Of a stretch of DNA of 64,000 nucleotides, positions 7,906 through 15,875 are shown in pieces. A program made the position numbers and the translations under genes. This DNA is from SbD1 sp039679945 (GTDB lineage Bacteria > Desulfobacterota > Syntrophobacteria > Syntrophobacterales > Syntrophobacteraceae): assembly GCA_039679945.1 (NCBI GenBank), contig JBDKTY010000281.1:1-64000 (forward strand), written 5' to 3'. How positions within the stretch are numbered: the stretch's first letter is position 1; each line of letters begins with the position of its first letter. The notes under the pieces are model-generated. The model did not search any database, had not been told where the DNA came from, and worked only from the letters and a program-made list of their open reading frames with translations.

Positions 7906-8349
7906 TTATTCCTTGGCGCCAGGATGACACTGAGCGCACGTTACCGGCGCCTTGCTGTCGGCCTTTTCCTTCTTTAGTTTCTGGTGGCAGCCGACGCAAT
8001 TGTTGTGGTAGGCAAGCTTCAGGTTAAGCTTCTGCTGGTCCGGCGGAAGCTTTTTCTCGCCCTGGATTGTCGGTTCGGTGTGGCATTTGTCGCACTTGTC
8101 AACCGCATCACCCTGTTTCCAGGTGTTCTTGCCATCCTTATAGACATGATGGCAATCAGCGCAGGCAACCTTGTACTCTTCGGCATGTTTCTTGTGCGTG
8201 AATTGTACCGGGGCTTTCGTGAGATTAGCCCAGAGTGCCGGTTTCAGTGAAATGGTATCGGGAGCATCCGCGGCAAATGCCAGCAAAGCTACCGAAAACA
8301 AAAACACCGCGGCAAAAATGCATGAAACTGACTTTCCTCCTCTTGTCAT
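7906..8349 (-). CDS. Periplasmic tetraheme cytochrome c3
   Basis: A 147-residue secreted cytochrome of the class III family. It has an N-terminal signal peptide ending near LLAFAADAPD and four CxxCH heme sites: CADCH, CDKCH, CVGCH and CAQCH, with additional histidines (FTHKKH, CHH, AYHNN) for bis-His ligation. Cytochromes c3 shuttle electrons from periplasmic hydrogenases or formate dehydrogenases to membrane complexes in sulfate reducers. The ATG at 8349 is preferred because an AGGAGGAG ribosome site lies just upstream (8359-8366); longer in-frame starts lack one. The 12-base motif shared with the ferredoxin spacer lies 42 bases before the start. Confidence 0.94.
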   Translation of the reverse strand: MTRGGKSVSCIFAAVFLFSVALLAFAADAPDTISLKPALWANLTKAPVQFTHKKHAEEYKVACADCHHVYKDGKNTWKQGDAVDKCDKCHTEPTIQGEKKLPPDQQKLNLKLAYHNNCVGCHQKLKKEKADSKAPVTCAQCHPGAKE

Positions 8350-8390
8350 TTCCCGTACTCCTCCTTTTTGCAGGTTTGTATGCATTCCAC

Positions 8391-8402
8391 CTAGGTAAAC
8401 CT
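8391..8402. promoter_or_regulatory. Shared motif CTAGGTAAACCT, copy 2
   Basis: Identical to 7229-7240. Here it sits 42 bases upstream of the cytochrome c3 ATG, a natural place for an operator overlapping a promoter. Confidence 0.4.
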
Positions 8403-8574
8403 CGAAAATGCCGAGTGAACTAAAACCGTTCCAGTCTAGTGAAGTTTTTCGCATTAATCAAGAACCGATTTGGGTCAAACCGGGACTCAGCCGACATTTC
8501 CCGCAATCTGCCGACACGAAAACGAGGGGATGGCGCATTTCTTCCTACTTCGAAAAGTTACCGTGTTTTGGACC

Positions 8575-8659
8575 ATCATTATTGCGACGGAAGTCATAAT
8601 GATTACCCTTTTCGTTGGGTAATCCGCGTGGGGCGATCATTTTGAATCAGTTGATTCAA
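8575..8659. promoter_or_regulatory. Cluster of three inverted repeats
   Basis: Three perfect inverted repeats lie nose to tail: ATCATTAT/ATAATGAT (8575-8582 and 8596-8603), ATTACCC/GGGTAAT (8602-8608 and 8617-8623) and the tight palindrome TTGAATCA-GT-TGATTCAA (8642-8659). The last is a typical operator shape for a dimeric repressor. The cluster is about 200 bases before the hydrolase-OsmC gene. Confidence 0.4.
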
Positions 8660-8865
8660 TAGGTACCAGTACCGCTCAAACCGCGTGTTGTCAACTAAAG
8701 GTTGCTTCATTATCCGCGTTGCGGCGCGTGAATGCCGGCGAATCTCAACAGGAACGCGATTCAGCCCGCGGAGCCGGGCTGGATGAGTATCTGAATTGAG
8801 CAACATGTTTCCCTGGCAGGCTGTTCCGGCCGCCCATTGCGCTCGCAACCCATACCGAGGTCCGC

Positions 8866-10092
8866 ATGCAGTTCCAACGGCTCACATTCAAGAATGCGGC
8901 GGGAAAGAGACTGGCGGCGCGTCTCGATCTTCCCGTGGATGAGAAACCTTCGGCGTTTGCCATATTTGCCCATTGCTTCACCTGCACAAAGAACTTCAAC
9001 GCGGTGGTAAACATCGACCGCGCGCTTGCAATGCAGGGTATCGCCGTGCTCCGGTTCGATTTTACAGGCCTGGGCGAAAGCGAGGGTGACTTCGCGGAGA
9101 CCAGTTTCTCCACCAATGTCTCTGACCTGATCGCGGCCGCGAACTTTCTAGCCGAGCACTACGAGGCGCCCAAACTCCTCGTGGGGCACTCGCTGGGAGG
9201 GGCGGCGGTGCTCCAGGCGGCGGCCTCCATCCCGTCTTCCCAGGCCGTTGCGACCATAGCGGCCCCGGCTGATTTATCCCATCTTGTTCGCTTTCTGGGC
9301 AAGGATTCAGGGGCCGACCTGGAAAAGCATGGAGAAACTTCGATCAACATAGTTGGGAAGGATTTCAAAATCAAAAGCCAGTTTCTCGAAGACCTCCGGC
9401 AAAACAATATGGAAAGTAGGATAAGGGATCTGAGAAAGCCCCTGCTTGTTTTCCATTCTCCCGTTGATGAAATCGTGCCCATCGAAAATGCGGCCCGAAT
9501 CTTCATGGCGGCGCGCCATCCGAAGAGCTTCGTATCATTGGACGTGGCTGACCACCTCCTTTCCAAACGGGAGGATTCACTCTATGTCGGATCGGTCCTT
9601 GCGGCATGGTGCAAAAAATACCTGGAGATTCCCGACAAGGCCAAACGCCAGAAGGACCTGACGGATAACAGGGTTGTCGCCCGGACGGGCAGGAGCGGTT
9701 TTCAAACGGAGATAGTCGCAAACGGGCACAGTATCATAGCCGACGAACCGATCGCGGTCGGTGGAAGCGATACCGGACCGACTCCTTACGATCTTCTCGT
9801 TTCCGCCCTCGGCGCCTGCACGGGAATGACGCTTCGGATGTACGCGGACCGCAAGGGACTGCCTGTTGACAGTATCACGGTGAGACTCAAGCATCTGAAG
9901 ATTCATGCCGAAGATTGTGTCGAGTGCATGGAGAACAAGAACGAAACGATAGACTTCATTGAAAGGGAAATTGAGGTTGAGGGTGATCTCGATGAGTCAA
10001 CGCGTGGCAGGCTGCTTGAAATAGCCAATCGGTGCCCTGTCCACAGGACGCTTGAATCCCGTGCAAGAATTCACACCAAATTGAAGGAATAA
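8866..10092 (+). CDS. Alpha/beta hydrolase-OsmC fusion protein
   Basis: A 408-residue two-domain protein. Residues about 1-250 are an alpha/beta hydrolase with the nucleophile elbow GHSLGG, a late Asp (FHSPVDEIVP) and His (DVADHLL), forming a plausible triad. Residues about 275-405 are an OsmC/Ohr-like domain with the two redox cysteines in SALGACTGMT and NRCPVHRT. OsmC proteins reduce organic hydroperoxides, so the fusion could hydrolyse an esterified peroxide or acylated substrate and detoxify the product. This architecture is known as a bifunctional family in proteobacteria. No signal peptide is seen, so it should be cytoplasmic. The oxidative-stress role fits an anaerobe, but the substrate is unknown. 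Confidence 0.93.
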   Translation: MQFQRLTFKNAAGKRLAARLDLPVDEKPSAFAIFAHCFTCTKNFNAVVNIDRALAMQGIAVLRFDFTGLGESEGDFAETSFSTNVSDLIAAANFLAEHYEAPKLLVGHSLGGAAVLQAAASIPSSQAVATIAAPADLSHLVRFLGKDSGADLEKHGETSINIVGKDFKIKSQFLEDLRQNNMESRIRDLRKPLLVFHSPVDEIVPIENAARIFMAARHPKSFVSLDVADHLLSKREDSLYVGSVLAAWCKKYLEIPDKAKRQKDLTDNRVVARTGRSGFQTEIVANGHSIIADEPIAVGGSDTGPTPYDLLVSALGACTGMTLRMYADRKGLPVDSITVRLKHLKIHAEDCVECMENKNETIDFIEREIEVEGDLDESTRGRLLEIANRCPVHRTLESRARIHTKLKE

Positions 10093-10190
10093 AAAAACAA
10101 TTGCATTTGGTTGCGGGCGACTGATAAATGGACGTTTCCCGATAACGGGATTAACCTATAGATGAAAGCAGAATAGAGGGAGACAACTTC

Positions 10191-10724
10191 ATGAAACTAC
10201 CACTGGAAATCAGCGCGCGTGACGTTCGGCTGAACGCGGAGACCGAGGGTCTCATTAGGGAAAAGGCGGCAAAGCTGGACAAAATCTACGACCAGATAAT
10301 AGGGTGCCGGGTTAAGGTAGATAGGCCACACCGCAGCCAGCGGAGCGGAATGATGTATAACGTAAGCATCGGTCTTACTGTTCCGGGCGGCGAGCTGATC
10401 GTTAAAAGGGAGCCGGACGAAGATCTGCATGTGGCTATTGTCAATTCTTTCGAGACAGCCCAGCGCCGTGTCAAGGAGTATTCGGAAAAGCAGCGTGGTC
10501 TCGTTAAGACGCACCTCGAAAAGCCGGTTGCCCGGGTGGTCAAGCTCTTCCCGGAGGAAGGCTACGGGTTTCTCATGTCTGCGGAGGGCCGCGAGGTCTA
10601 TTTCCACGAAAATGCGGTGCTGGACGGGAAGTTTAAGGAACTGCAGGTTGGGACCGAAGTGACTTTTGTCGAAAAAACCGGCGATAAGGGCGCGCAGGCG
10701 AGTTCGGTCATGATTTCCTCATAG
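10191..10724 (+). CDS. HPF/RaiA-type ribosome factor with a cold-shock-like C-terminal domain
   Basis: A 177-residue protein. Residues about 1-105 resemble the HPF/YfiA ribosome-associated inhibitor fold (LEISARDVRLNAETEGLIREKAAKLDKI at the start, with the PDEDLHVAIVNSFETAQRRVKEY helix). Residues about 112-177 form a cold-shock-type OB domain with GYGFLMS and VYFHENAV, corresponding to the RNP1 and RNP2-like motifs of CspA. HPF proteins bind the 30S decoding centre during stress and silence ribosomes; the added RNA-binding domain could replace the long-HPF dimerisation tail. A GGGAG site precedes the ATG, and a terminator follows. Confidence 0.87.
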   Translation: MKLPLEISARDVRLNAETEGLIREKAAKLDKIYDQIIGCRVKVDRPHRSQRSGMMYNVSIGLTVPGGELIVKREPDEDLHVAIVNSFETAQRRVKEYSEKQRGLVKTHLEKPVARVVKLFPEEGYGFLMSAEGREVYFHENAVLDGKFKELQVGTEVTFVEKTGDKGAQASSVMISS

Positions 10725-10764
10725 CCGAAGACAACCGGCTCAAATCCAGTGAATTTTCAACCAT

Positions 10765-10790
10765 GGCGGGGTTCAATCCCGCCTTTCTGT
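10765..10790 (+). terminator. Rho-independent terminator after the HPF-like gene
   Basis: GGCGGG (10765-10770) pairs with CCCGCC (10778-10783) and is followed by TTTCTGTTT. Confidence 0.75.
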
Positions 10791-10822
10791 TTCGGACATT
10801 ATGAGCGGAGGCTGAAAAGAAA

Positions 10823-12160
10823 ATGTTGTTCGGCATTTTGGACGCTCTTATAATCCTGCTGCTCATCATTCTGAACGGTATTTTTGCCATGTCCGAACTG
10901 GCTATTGTCTCTTCGAGAAAGATTCGTCTTCAGCAATGGGCCGAAGAGGGTGATGTTAAATCAGTAGCCGCCCTGAAACTGGCCGAAAACCCCCAGCGCT
11001 TTCTGGCTGCCATCCAGATCGGGATAACCCTTGTGGGGATACTGAGTGGAGCGTTCGGTGGAATCAGCCTTGCGGGCCGCCTCGCGGGACCGCTTTCATC
11101 CGTGCCCTATATCGCTGAATACAGCGAAAAGATTGCCGTGGCCCTTGTTGTTGGACTCATCACCTTTTTTTCGCTGTTTCTGGGGGAGCTTTTGCCGAAG
11201 CGGCTGGCGCTCGCCTGGCCCGAGCGCATTGCCCGGGCTGTCGCGATCCCCATGGAGGCGCTGTCGAAATATGCCGCTCCCGCCATACACCTGTTGACCG
11301 CCACAACCGAATTTGTGCTGCGGGTGGCGAAATTCCGGCCCGTCAAGGAGCCACCCGTGACGGAGGAAGAGATCCGCGCGCTTATCGGCCAGGCGACGGT
11401 TGCCGGGATTTTCCAGGAAGCCGAGCACGATATGGTCGAGAGGATCTTTCGGCTCGGAGACCGAAGAGTGGGAGTGCTGATGACTCCCCGAAAGAAGATC
11501 GTCTGGCTCGATCTGAACGAATCGCCGGCAAAGAGCATGCGCAAGATAACCAAGAGCTATCATTCACGCTTTCCTGTCGGGTTGGGCCGTATCGGGAACA
11601 TCCTGGGGGTAGTGCACGTGCGGGACCTCGCCGAGAGGAGACTGAACGGTCAGCCCTTCGACCTGCGCGCGGCGATGGAAAAACCTCTCTACGTTCATGA
11701 GAGTATGCACGCTCTCAAGGTCCTTGAGATGTTCAGGATGTCCGGCAAGCAGATGGCCCTCGTCGTGGACGAGTACGGTACCATTGAAGGGATTGTCACA
11801 TTGAGCGACATTCTGGAATCGATAGTGGGCGAGATCCCCTCACACCAGGAACCGGAGGAGCCGCGGATCGTGCAGCGGGACGACGGGTCCTGGCTTGTCG
11901 ACGGAATGCTCCCGATCGACGAGTTAAAAGCCCATCTCGAGATCAGGATGCTTCCCGATGAGGGGACGGGGGGATTTCATTCCCTGGGCGGTTTTGTGAT
12001 GACTTATCTGAAGCGAATCCCGGCCGAGGGGGATAGTTTCGAGTGCTGCGGATTCCGATTCGAGGTCGTGGACATGGACGGGCGCAGAGTGGACAAGGTC
12101 CTCGTGCAATCGCTGGAGACCCCGTTACCGGAAGAGCGCCCCGGGGCGGATACGGACTGA
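10823..12160 (+). CDS. CNNM/CorC-family membrane protein with CBS domains
   Basis: A 445-residue protein of the so-called hemolysin/CNNM family. The N-terminal DUF21 domain has about four hydrophobic segments (ILDALIILLLIILNGIFAMSE at the start, later IAVALVVGLITFFSLFLGELLPKR). It is followed by a paired CBS domain region (MTPRKKIVWLDLNE and VVDEYGTIEGIVTLSDILE) and a C-terminal CorC_HlyC domain (DGSWLVDGMLPIDELKAHL...GFHSLGGFVMTYL). Family members are linked to magnesium or other cation efflux in the inner membrane. The old hemolysin label is not evidence of toxin activity. The gene stands alone between a terminator and the CysRS-like gene. Confidence 0.9.
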   Translation: MLFGILDALIILLLIILNGIFAMSELAIVSSRKIRLQQWAEEGDVKSVAALKLAENPQRFLAAIQIGITLVGILSGAFGGISLAGRLAGPLSSVPYIAEYSEKIAVALVVGLITFFSLFLGELLPKRLALAWPERIARAVAIPMEALSKYAAPAIHLLTATTEFVLRVAKFRPVKEPPVTEEEIRALIGQATVAGIFQEAEHDMVERIFRLGDRRVGVLMTPRKKIVWLDLNESPAKSMRKITKSYHSRFPVGLGRIGNILGVVHVRDLAERRLNGQPFDLRAAMEKPLYVHESMHALKVLEMFRMSGKQMALVVDEYGTIEGIVTLSDILESIVGEIPSHQEPEEPRIVQRDDGSWLVDGMLPIDELKAHLEIRMLPDEGTGGFHSLGGFVMTYLKRIPAEGDSFECCGFRFEVVDMDGRRVDKVLVQSLETPLPEERPGADTD

Positions 12161-12275
12161 TATCGGGTTGCGTGCAAGACGGCGTTCGGCCCCGTGGCAT
12201 CGATCCCGTGGAAGTCATGGTTGCGCGTGAATTGGAAAAGAATCAATGTTTGGTTTACCGGGAGGAACAAATCTC

Positions 12276-13520
12276 ATGCTCCATCTCCTAAATAGTATGA
12301 CCCGCCTCATGGAGCCTTTTGAGGCCCGAAACGGTCGCATGGTGAAGATGTTTAGCTGCGGGCCCTCCATTTACCGTCGGCCGCATGTCGGGAACTATCG
12401 CACTTTCATCTGGGAGGACGCACTCCAGAGATATCTGGAATACCTGGGATACGATGTGCGGCGTGTCCTTAACTTCACTGACGTCGAAGACAAGGCCATC
12501 GAGGAAGCGAGGCAGGACGGAAAGGCTGTGGGAGAGCTTACGGGCGCGGTTGCGGACCGCTTTACGGCCGAGGCCCGTATGCTTGGGATAAAACTTCCGG
12601 AGAAGATTCCGCGTTCCTCCACCAGTGTTCAACAGGCCGCGGCGCTTATAAGCCGCCTGCTTGCCAGCGGGCACGCGTACCGGTACGAAGGGAATATTTT
12701 CTTCGACCCGCTCAAGTTCAAAAGCTTCGGAAAGCTTTTCAGGCTCGACATGAGCAGGTGGCCGCGCGAAAAAAGAAGATTTAAGAAAGACACCTATCCC
12801 GGGCAGCGATGGAACCTGGGGGACTTTATTCTGTGGCACGGCGCCGGCGAAGGGGACGAGATCTACTGGGATACCGAGATAGGGAAGGGCCGGCCGGCCT
12901 GGAACATCCAGGACCCCGCCATGATTTCCGAGACTCTGGGCTACGATCTGGATATCTTTTGCGGTGGAATAGACAACATGTGGCGTCACCATGACTATAA
13001 CATCGCGGTAATGGAGTCCCTGTCCGGCGAGGAACTGGCGCGATTCTGGCTGCATGGAGAACATGTGCTGGCGGGCGGGAAGAAGATGTCCAAGAGCCTC
13101 AGCAACATTGTCTACCCCGAGGACCTGGTGGAGCAGGGCAGGGGTGGGAGGCATATCCGGTTCTACCTTTTGAGCACGCAATATCGCAAACGGCTCAACC
13201 TTACCATGGACGCATTCCGCAAATCATGCGCAAAGCTTGATGCTTTCGTGTCGATGGTGGGCGATATCCTGGAGCAAAGAGGGGGTACCCGTTTCGCGGT
13301 GGACGAGGGTGTGGAGAAGTTGATCGCCGAGCTGACCACCCGGTTCGAAGCCGGAATGAACGATGACCTCGATACACACAAGGCGCTCGAAGGGGTAGCC
13401 GGCACGGTGGCGGGGCTTCACGGCCTGTGGAAGGCAGGGCGGATCGGGCCCGACCAGACAAGGGCTATTGAGGCGGGACTCCGCCGAGTAGACAGCGTGC
13501 TGCGGGTTATTTTCGAATAG
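12276..13520 (+). CDS. Cysteinyl-tRNA synthetase-like class I ligase, zinc site degraded
   Basis: A 414-residue class I aminoacyl-tRNA synthetase-type protein most like CysRS. It keeps the nucleotide-binding signatures: CGPSIYRRPHVGN (HIGH region) and KKMSKSLSN (KMSKS loop). Of the four zinc ligands known in E. coli CysRS, the first Cys (CGP) and the His in RHHDYN remain, but the Cys of the GWHIECS motif is Asp (AWNIQDPAM) and the Glu of HHENE is Asn. Zinc selects cysteine in CysRS, so this is likely a paralogue with another substrate, such as another amino acid or an amine-linked cysteine as in MshC. The ATG at 12276 follows GGAGG by 10 bases; an in-frame ATG at 12246 precedes that site. A normal cysS is expected elsewhere. 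Confidence 0.8.
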   Translation: MLHLLNSMTRLMEPFEARNGRMVKMFSCGPSIYRRPHVGNYRTFIWEDALQRYLEYLGYDVRRVLNFTDVEDKAIEEARQDGKAVGELTGAVADRFTAEARMLGIKLPEKIPRSSTSVQQAAALISRLLASGHAYRYEGNIFFDPLKFKSFGKLFRLDMSRWPREKRRFKKDTYPGQRWNLGDFILWHGAGEGDEIYWDTEIGKGRPAWNIQDPAMISETLGYDLDIFCGGIDNMWRHHDYNIAVMESLSGEELARFWLHGEHVLAGGKKMSKSLSNIVYPEDLVEQGRGGRHIRFYLLSTQYRKRLNLTMDAFRKSCAKLDAFVSMVGDILEQRGGTRFAVDEGVEKLIAELTTRFEAGMNDDLDTHKALEGVAGTVAGLHGLWKAGRIGPDQTRAIEAGLRRVDSVLRVIFE

Positions 13521-13660
13521 AGTGCGCGAGAGCTGAAATGCCGGGGGGATGGTTCACGGGATACCCTCCCCCGGCTAAGCAAGTCCCGGATGTGCGTGCC
13601 GGGGAGGAGGCATCGAAGCATGAACAGCCGTGTCCGCCTCGCAGCGCCTTCGGACGAAAG

Positions 13661-14749
13661 TCACTGATCCTTGCTGATTATTTTCTGCCTGACCCCAACA
13701 AGTCTCAACTGGCCGTTGATGCGCTGAATCCTCCATATGTTCTCGGTCCTTCCGGTCACTGATTTCTTGTCATTTCGCACCGAGAATCTGGAAACGAATT
13801 TGGCGGTCCGCTCCTCCGGCTGATCCAGAACGATCATTACCACGTCTCCATCCAGAGCGGTTGTTATGCTGTCCCAGTTCTGGAAGTAGTACCCAAGGTC
13901 GCGCCTCACATAATCCCTGTTGACGACGCCCCGGTCGTAGTAATCCACCTTGTCCGCGTAGAAAGGCAAAACACCCGGCAAGTCCTTCTTTCCGTTCAAT
14001 TCGAGGATATTGCGTACAAAGGCGGTGATCTCCTGCCTGGTGATCGGCTGCGCGGAATCCGCGGTTCGCGCCTGTGTCCTCTCCTGTGGCGTGGGCTGTC
14101 TCGACGATACGCGGGGTTCGGCGAGGTCATTGACGGGGGGAGCCACTCCTCCGGCGGAAGCAGTCCTTGCCGTTTTATCATCCGGCGTGCCGGTCGGCGT
14201 TCGCGCTTCCATCCCCTGCCGCCGTGGCGCTTTCTCCCGTGGTGCCGTTTGCCAGGATAAGTCACGCGCCTCCGAGGGTGCTTCGGCAGGCGATGTCACT
14301 GCCTCGCCCGAGGAAGCTCTCGCCGGTCTGTCTTGCGGACCGCCCGCCGTTTCACGCGCTTCTCGAGTTGGAGACGCCGGTCTGTCCGTCAATGGCTTTT
14401 CTCCAGCCGGGACAATATCGACAAGGTAGACATGCTTATTCTGGGCGGGATCTCCGGTGGATGAGTAGGTGATTGCTGCCTTCCTGTTGCGCAACTGATC
14501 GGCGGTCCTCATCATGGATGCGATTTTTCGCTTGTCCGTGCGGGTATCAAAGTAGAATATCCGGTTTGGGGCATAAACCGCATACTGATCCACGTGGATC
14601 ACCGTGACTTCGGTCTGTTGCACATTTTCGGCCGGCGCCGATTCGGCGGCGCCAAGGCAGGTCGCGGCCACCGCGAAAAGCCCCGCCACTATCAGGAAAG
14701 CAGTAGCAAATTGAATCCGGTGTTGTCTGGTCAATATTCTCCGTTCCAT
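13661..14749 (-). CDS. Secreted or membrane-anchored protein with C-terminal NTF2-like domain
   Basis: A 362-residue protein of unknown function. A hydrophobic segment near residues 12-34 suggests a signal peptide or anchor. Then comes a short conserved-looking region, a long low-complexity linker rich in Pro, Arg, Thr and Ala (roughly residues 125-235), and a C-terminal domain of about 125 residues. That domain (ITAFVRNILELNGKKDLPGVLPFYADKVDYYDRG through VSGRTENIWRIQRING-like strands) has the helix-then-curved-sheet pattern of SnoaL/NTF2-like folds, which in related proteins sit in the periplasm and bind small ligands or peptidoglycan partners. The gene begins 2 bases after nagZ ends and is probably co-transcribed with it. 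Confidence 0.65.
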   Translation of the reverse strand: MERRILTRQHRIQFATAFLIVAGLFAVAATCLGAAESAPAENVQQTEVTVIHVDQYAVYAPNRIFYFDTRTDKRKIASMMRTADQLRNRKAAITYSSTGDPAQNKHVYLVDIVPAGEKPLTDRPASPTREARETAGGPQDRPARASSGEAVTSPAEAPSEARDLSWQTAPREKAPRRQGMEARTPTGTPDDKTARTASAGGVAPPVNDLAEPRVSSRQPTPQERTQARTADSAQPITRQEITAFVRNILELNGKKDLPGVLPFYADKVDYYDRGVVNRDYVRRDLGYYFQNWDSITTALDGDVVMIVLDQPEERTAKFVSRFSVRNDKKSVTGRTENIWRIQRINGQLRLVGVRQKIISKDQ

Positions 14750-14751
14750 GT

Positions 14752-15810
14752 TCAGCCTCTATGATTTGCCCGCGCCACATTGCCAATGGTTCCCGGACCG
14801 TGATGCGCCGAGGGATGCCATGCATGGAAGTGAAATTGGAAAAGCGCGGCGATTCTCTCCCGCGATGCCTTGAGAGCCTGCCGCAGTGACGCATCATCCC
14901 TGATCAGGTCTGACAGAGCCCTGGAAAAGGGTTCGATGCTCTCGCTTCTCTGGCAGAGCAGAAAGAAATCGGTGCCGCATGCAAGCCCCCGCATGGCTAC
15001 CTCCCGTGGGGAATAGTGCTCGCTGATTGCAGCCATATCGAGGTCGTCGCTGAATAAGGTCCCGCGAAACCCCATTTTCTCTCTCAGGATGCGGTAATTG
15101 ATTTCATGGGACAAAGTCGCGGGCAGGCCGGGATCGATTCCCGGGTAAATGGCATGCGATGTCATGAAGCAATGCACTCCCGCCGTAACCGCGGCCTGAA
15201 ATGGCATAAGGTCTTCCTGGAACTTCTCCGGGTCATTGCCCTGGATGACAGGGGCAAAATGATGCGGGTCGAGTTCCGCGCGGCCCAGACCGGGGAAGTG
15301 TTTCGCCGTCGCGGAAACGCCCTGTTCCTGCAAAGCCCTGATATATACACCGCCCAGGTCGGATACTTCCGCTGGGCTTGATCCGAGAGATCGGGATTCC
15401 ATGAAATGCCCGACGCCCTCGGGTGCAATGTCGAGGACGGGCGCGAAATTGATATGAATGTTTATGGCCGCGAGATCGGCCGCCGCGATGGAGGCCCAGT
15501 GGGAGACGGCCTCCCGCCCCTGGGCGGCTAACGTTCTCGCCGCCGGAAGCTGCGTGAAATGCGGGGCAAGCCTTTGCACTGTTCCCCCTTCCTGATCTAT
15601 CGCAATCAGCAGGGGGCGCGCCAGATGCTCGCGTGAAAATGCCTGAGCGTCGGCGACAAGATTTCTCACCTGTTCCGGGCACTCGATGTTTCTTTTGAAA
15701 AGGACGATGCCGCCGGGGCGGAATTCCGTGAGCAGATACTTCAATTCCTCGTCGATGCCGGCGCCTTTGAATCCAACAAAAACATGAAGTCCGGGTTCAT
15801 CCAGGTACAC
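14752..15810 (-). CDS. nagZ: Beta-N-acetylhexosaminidase, glycoside hydrolase family 3
   Basis: A 352-residue family 3 glycosidase of NagZ size. It removes N-acetylglucosamine from anhydromuropeptides during peptidoglycan recycling in the cytoplasm. Diagnostic motifs are AIDQEGGTVQRL, KHFPGLGRAELDPHH (the flexible loop carrying the catalytic Asp-x-His dyad, here DPH where DSH is typical) and FSDDLDMAAIS, whose second Asp is the expected nucleophile. No signal peptide is visible, in line with NagZ. The secreted NTF2-like protein gene follows directly. Confidence 0.92.
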   Translation of the reverse strand: MYLDEPGLHVFVGFKGAGIDEELKYLLTEFRPGGIVLFKRNIECPEQVRNLVADAQAFSREHLARPLLIAIDQEGGTVQRLAPHFTQLPAARTLAAQGREAVSHWASIAAADLAAINIHINFAPVLDIAPEGVGHFMESRSLGSSPAEVSDLGGVYIRALQEQGVSATAKHFPGLGRAELDPHHFAPVIQGNDPEKFQEDLMPFQAAVTAGVHCFMTSHAIYPGIDPGLPATLSHEINYRILREKMGFRGTLFSDDLDMAAISEHYSPREVAMRGLACGTDFFLLCQRSESIEPFSRALSDLIRDDASLRQALKASRERIAALFQFHFHAWHPSAHHGPGTIGNVARANHRG

Positions 15811-15875
15811 TTAGTTTCTCCCTCCGGGCAAATGGGATGATGCCGGGAAATAGTATGAGAACGTTAGTAACGGTT

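Larger units (their letters stand above)
8350..8865. other. Divergent spacer between cytochrome c3 and hydrolase-OsmC genes
   Basis: 516 bases with no supported gene. It contains the second shared 12-mer (8391-8402) and three adjacent inverted repeats (8575-8659), listed separately. It must hold promoters for both flanking genes. Confidence 0.6.
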
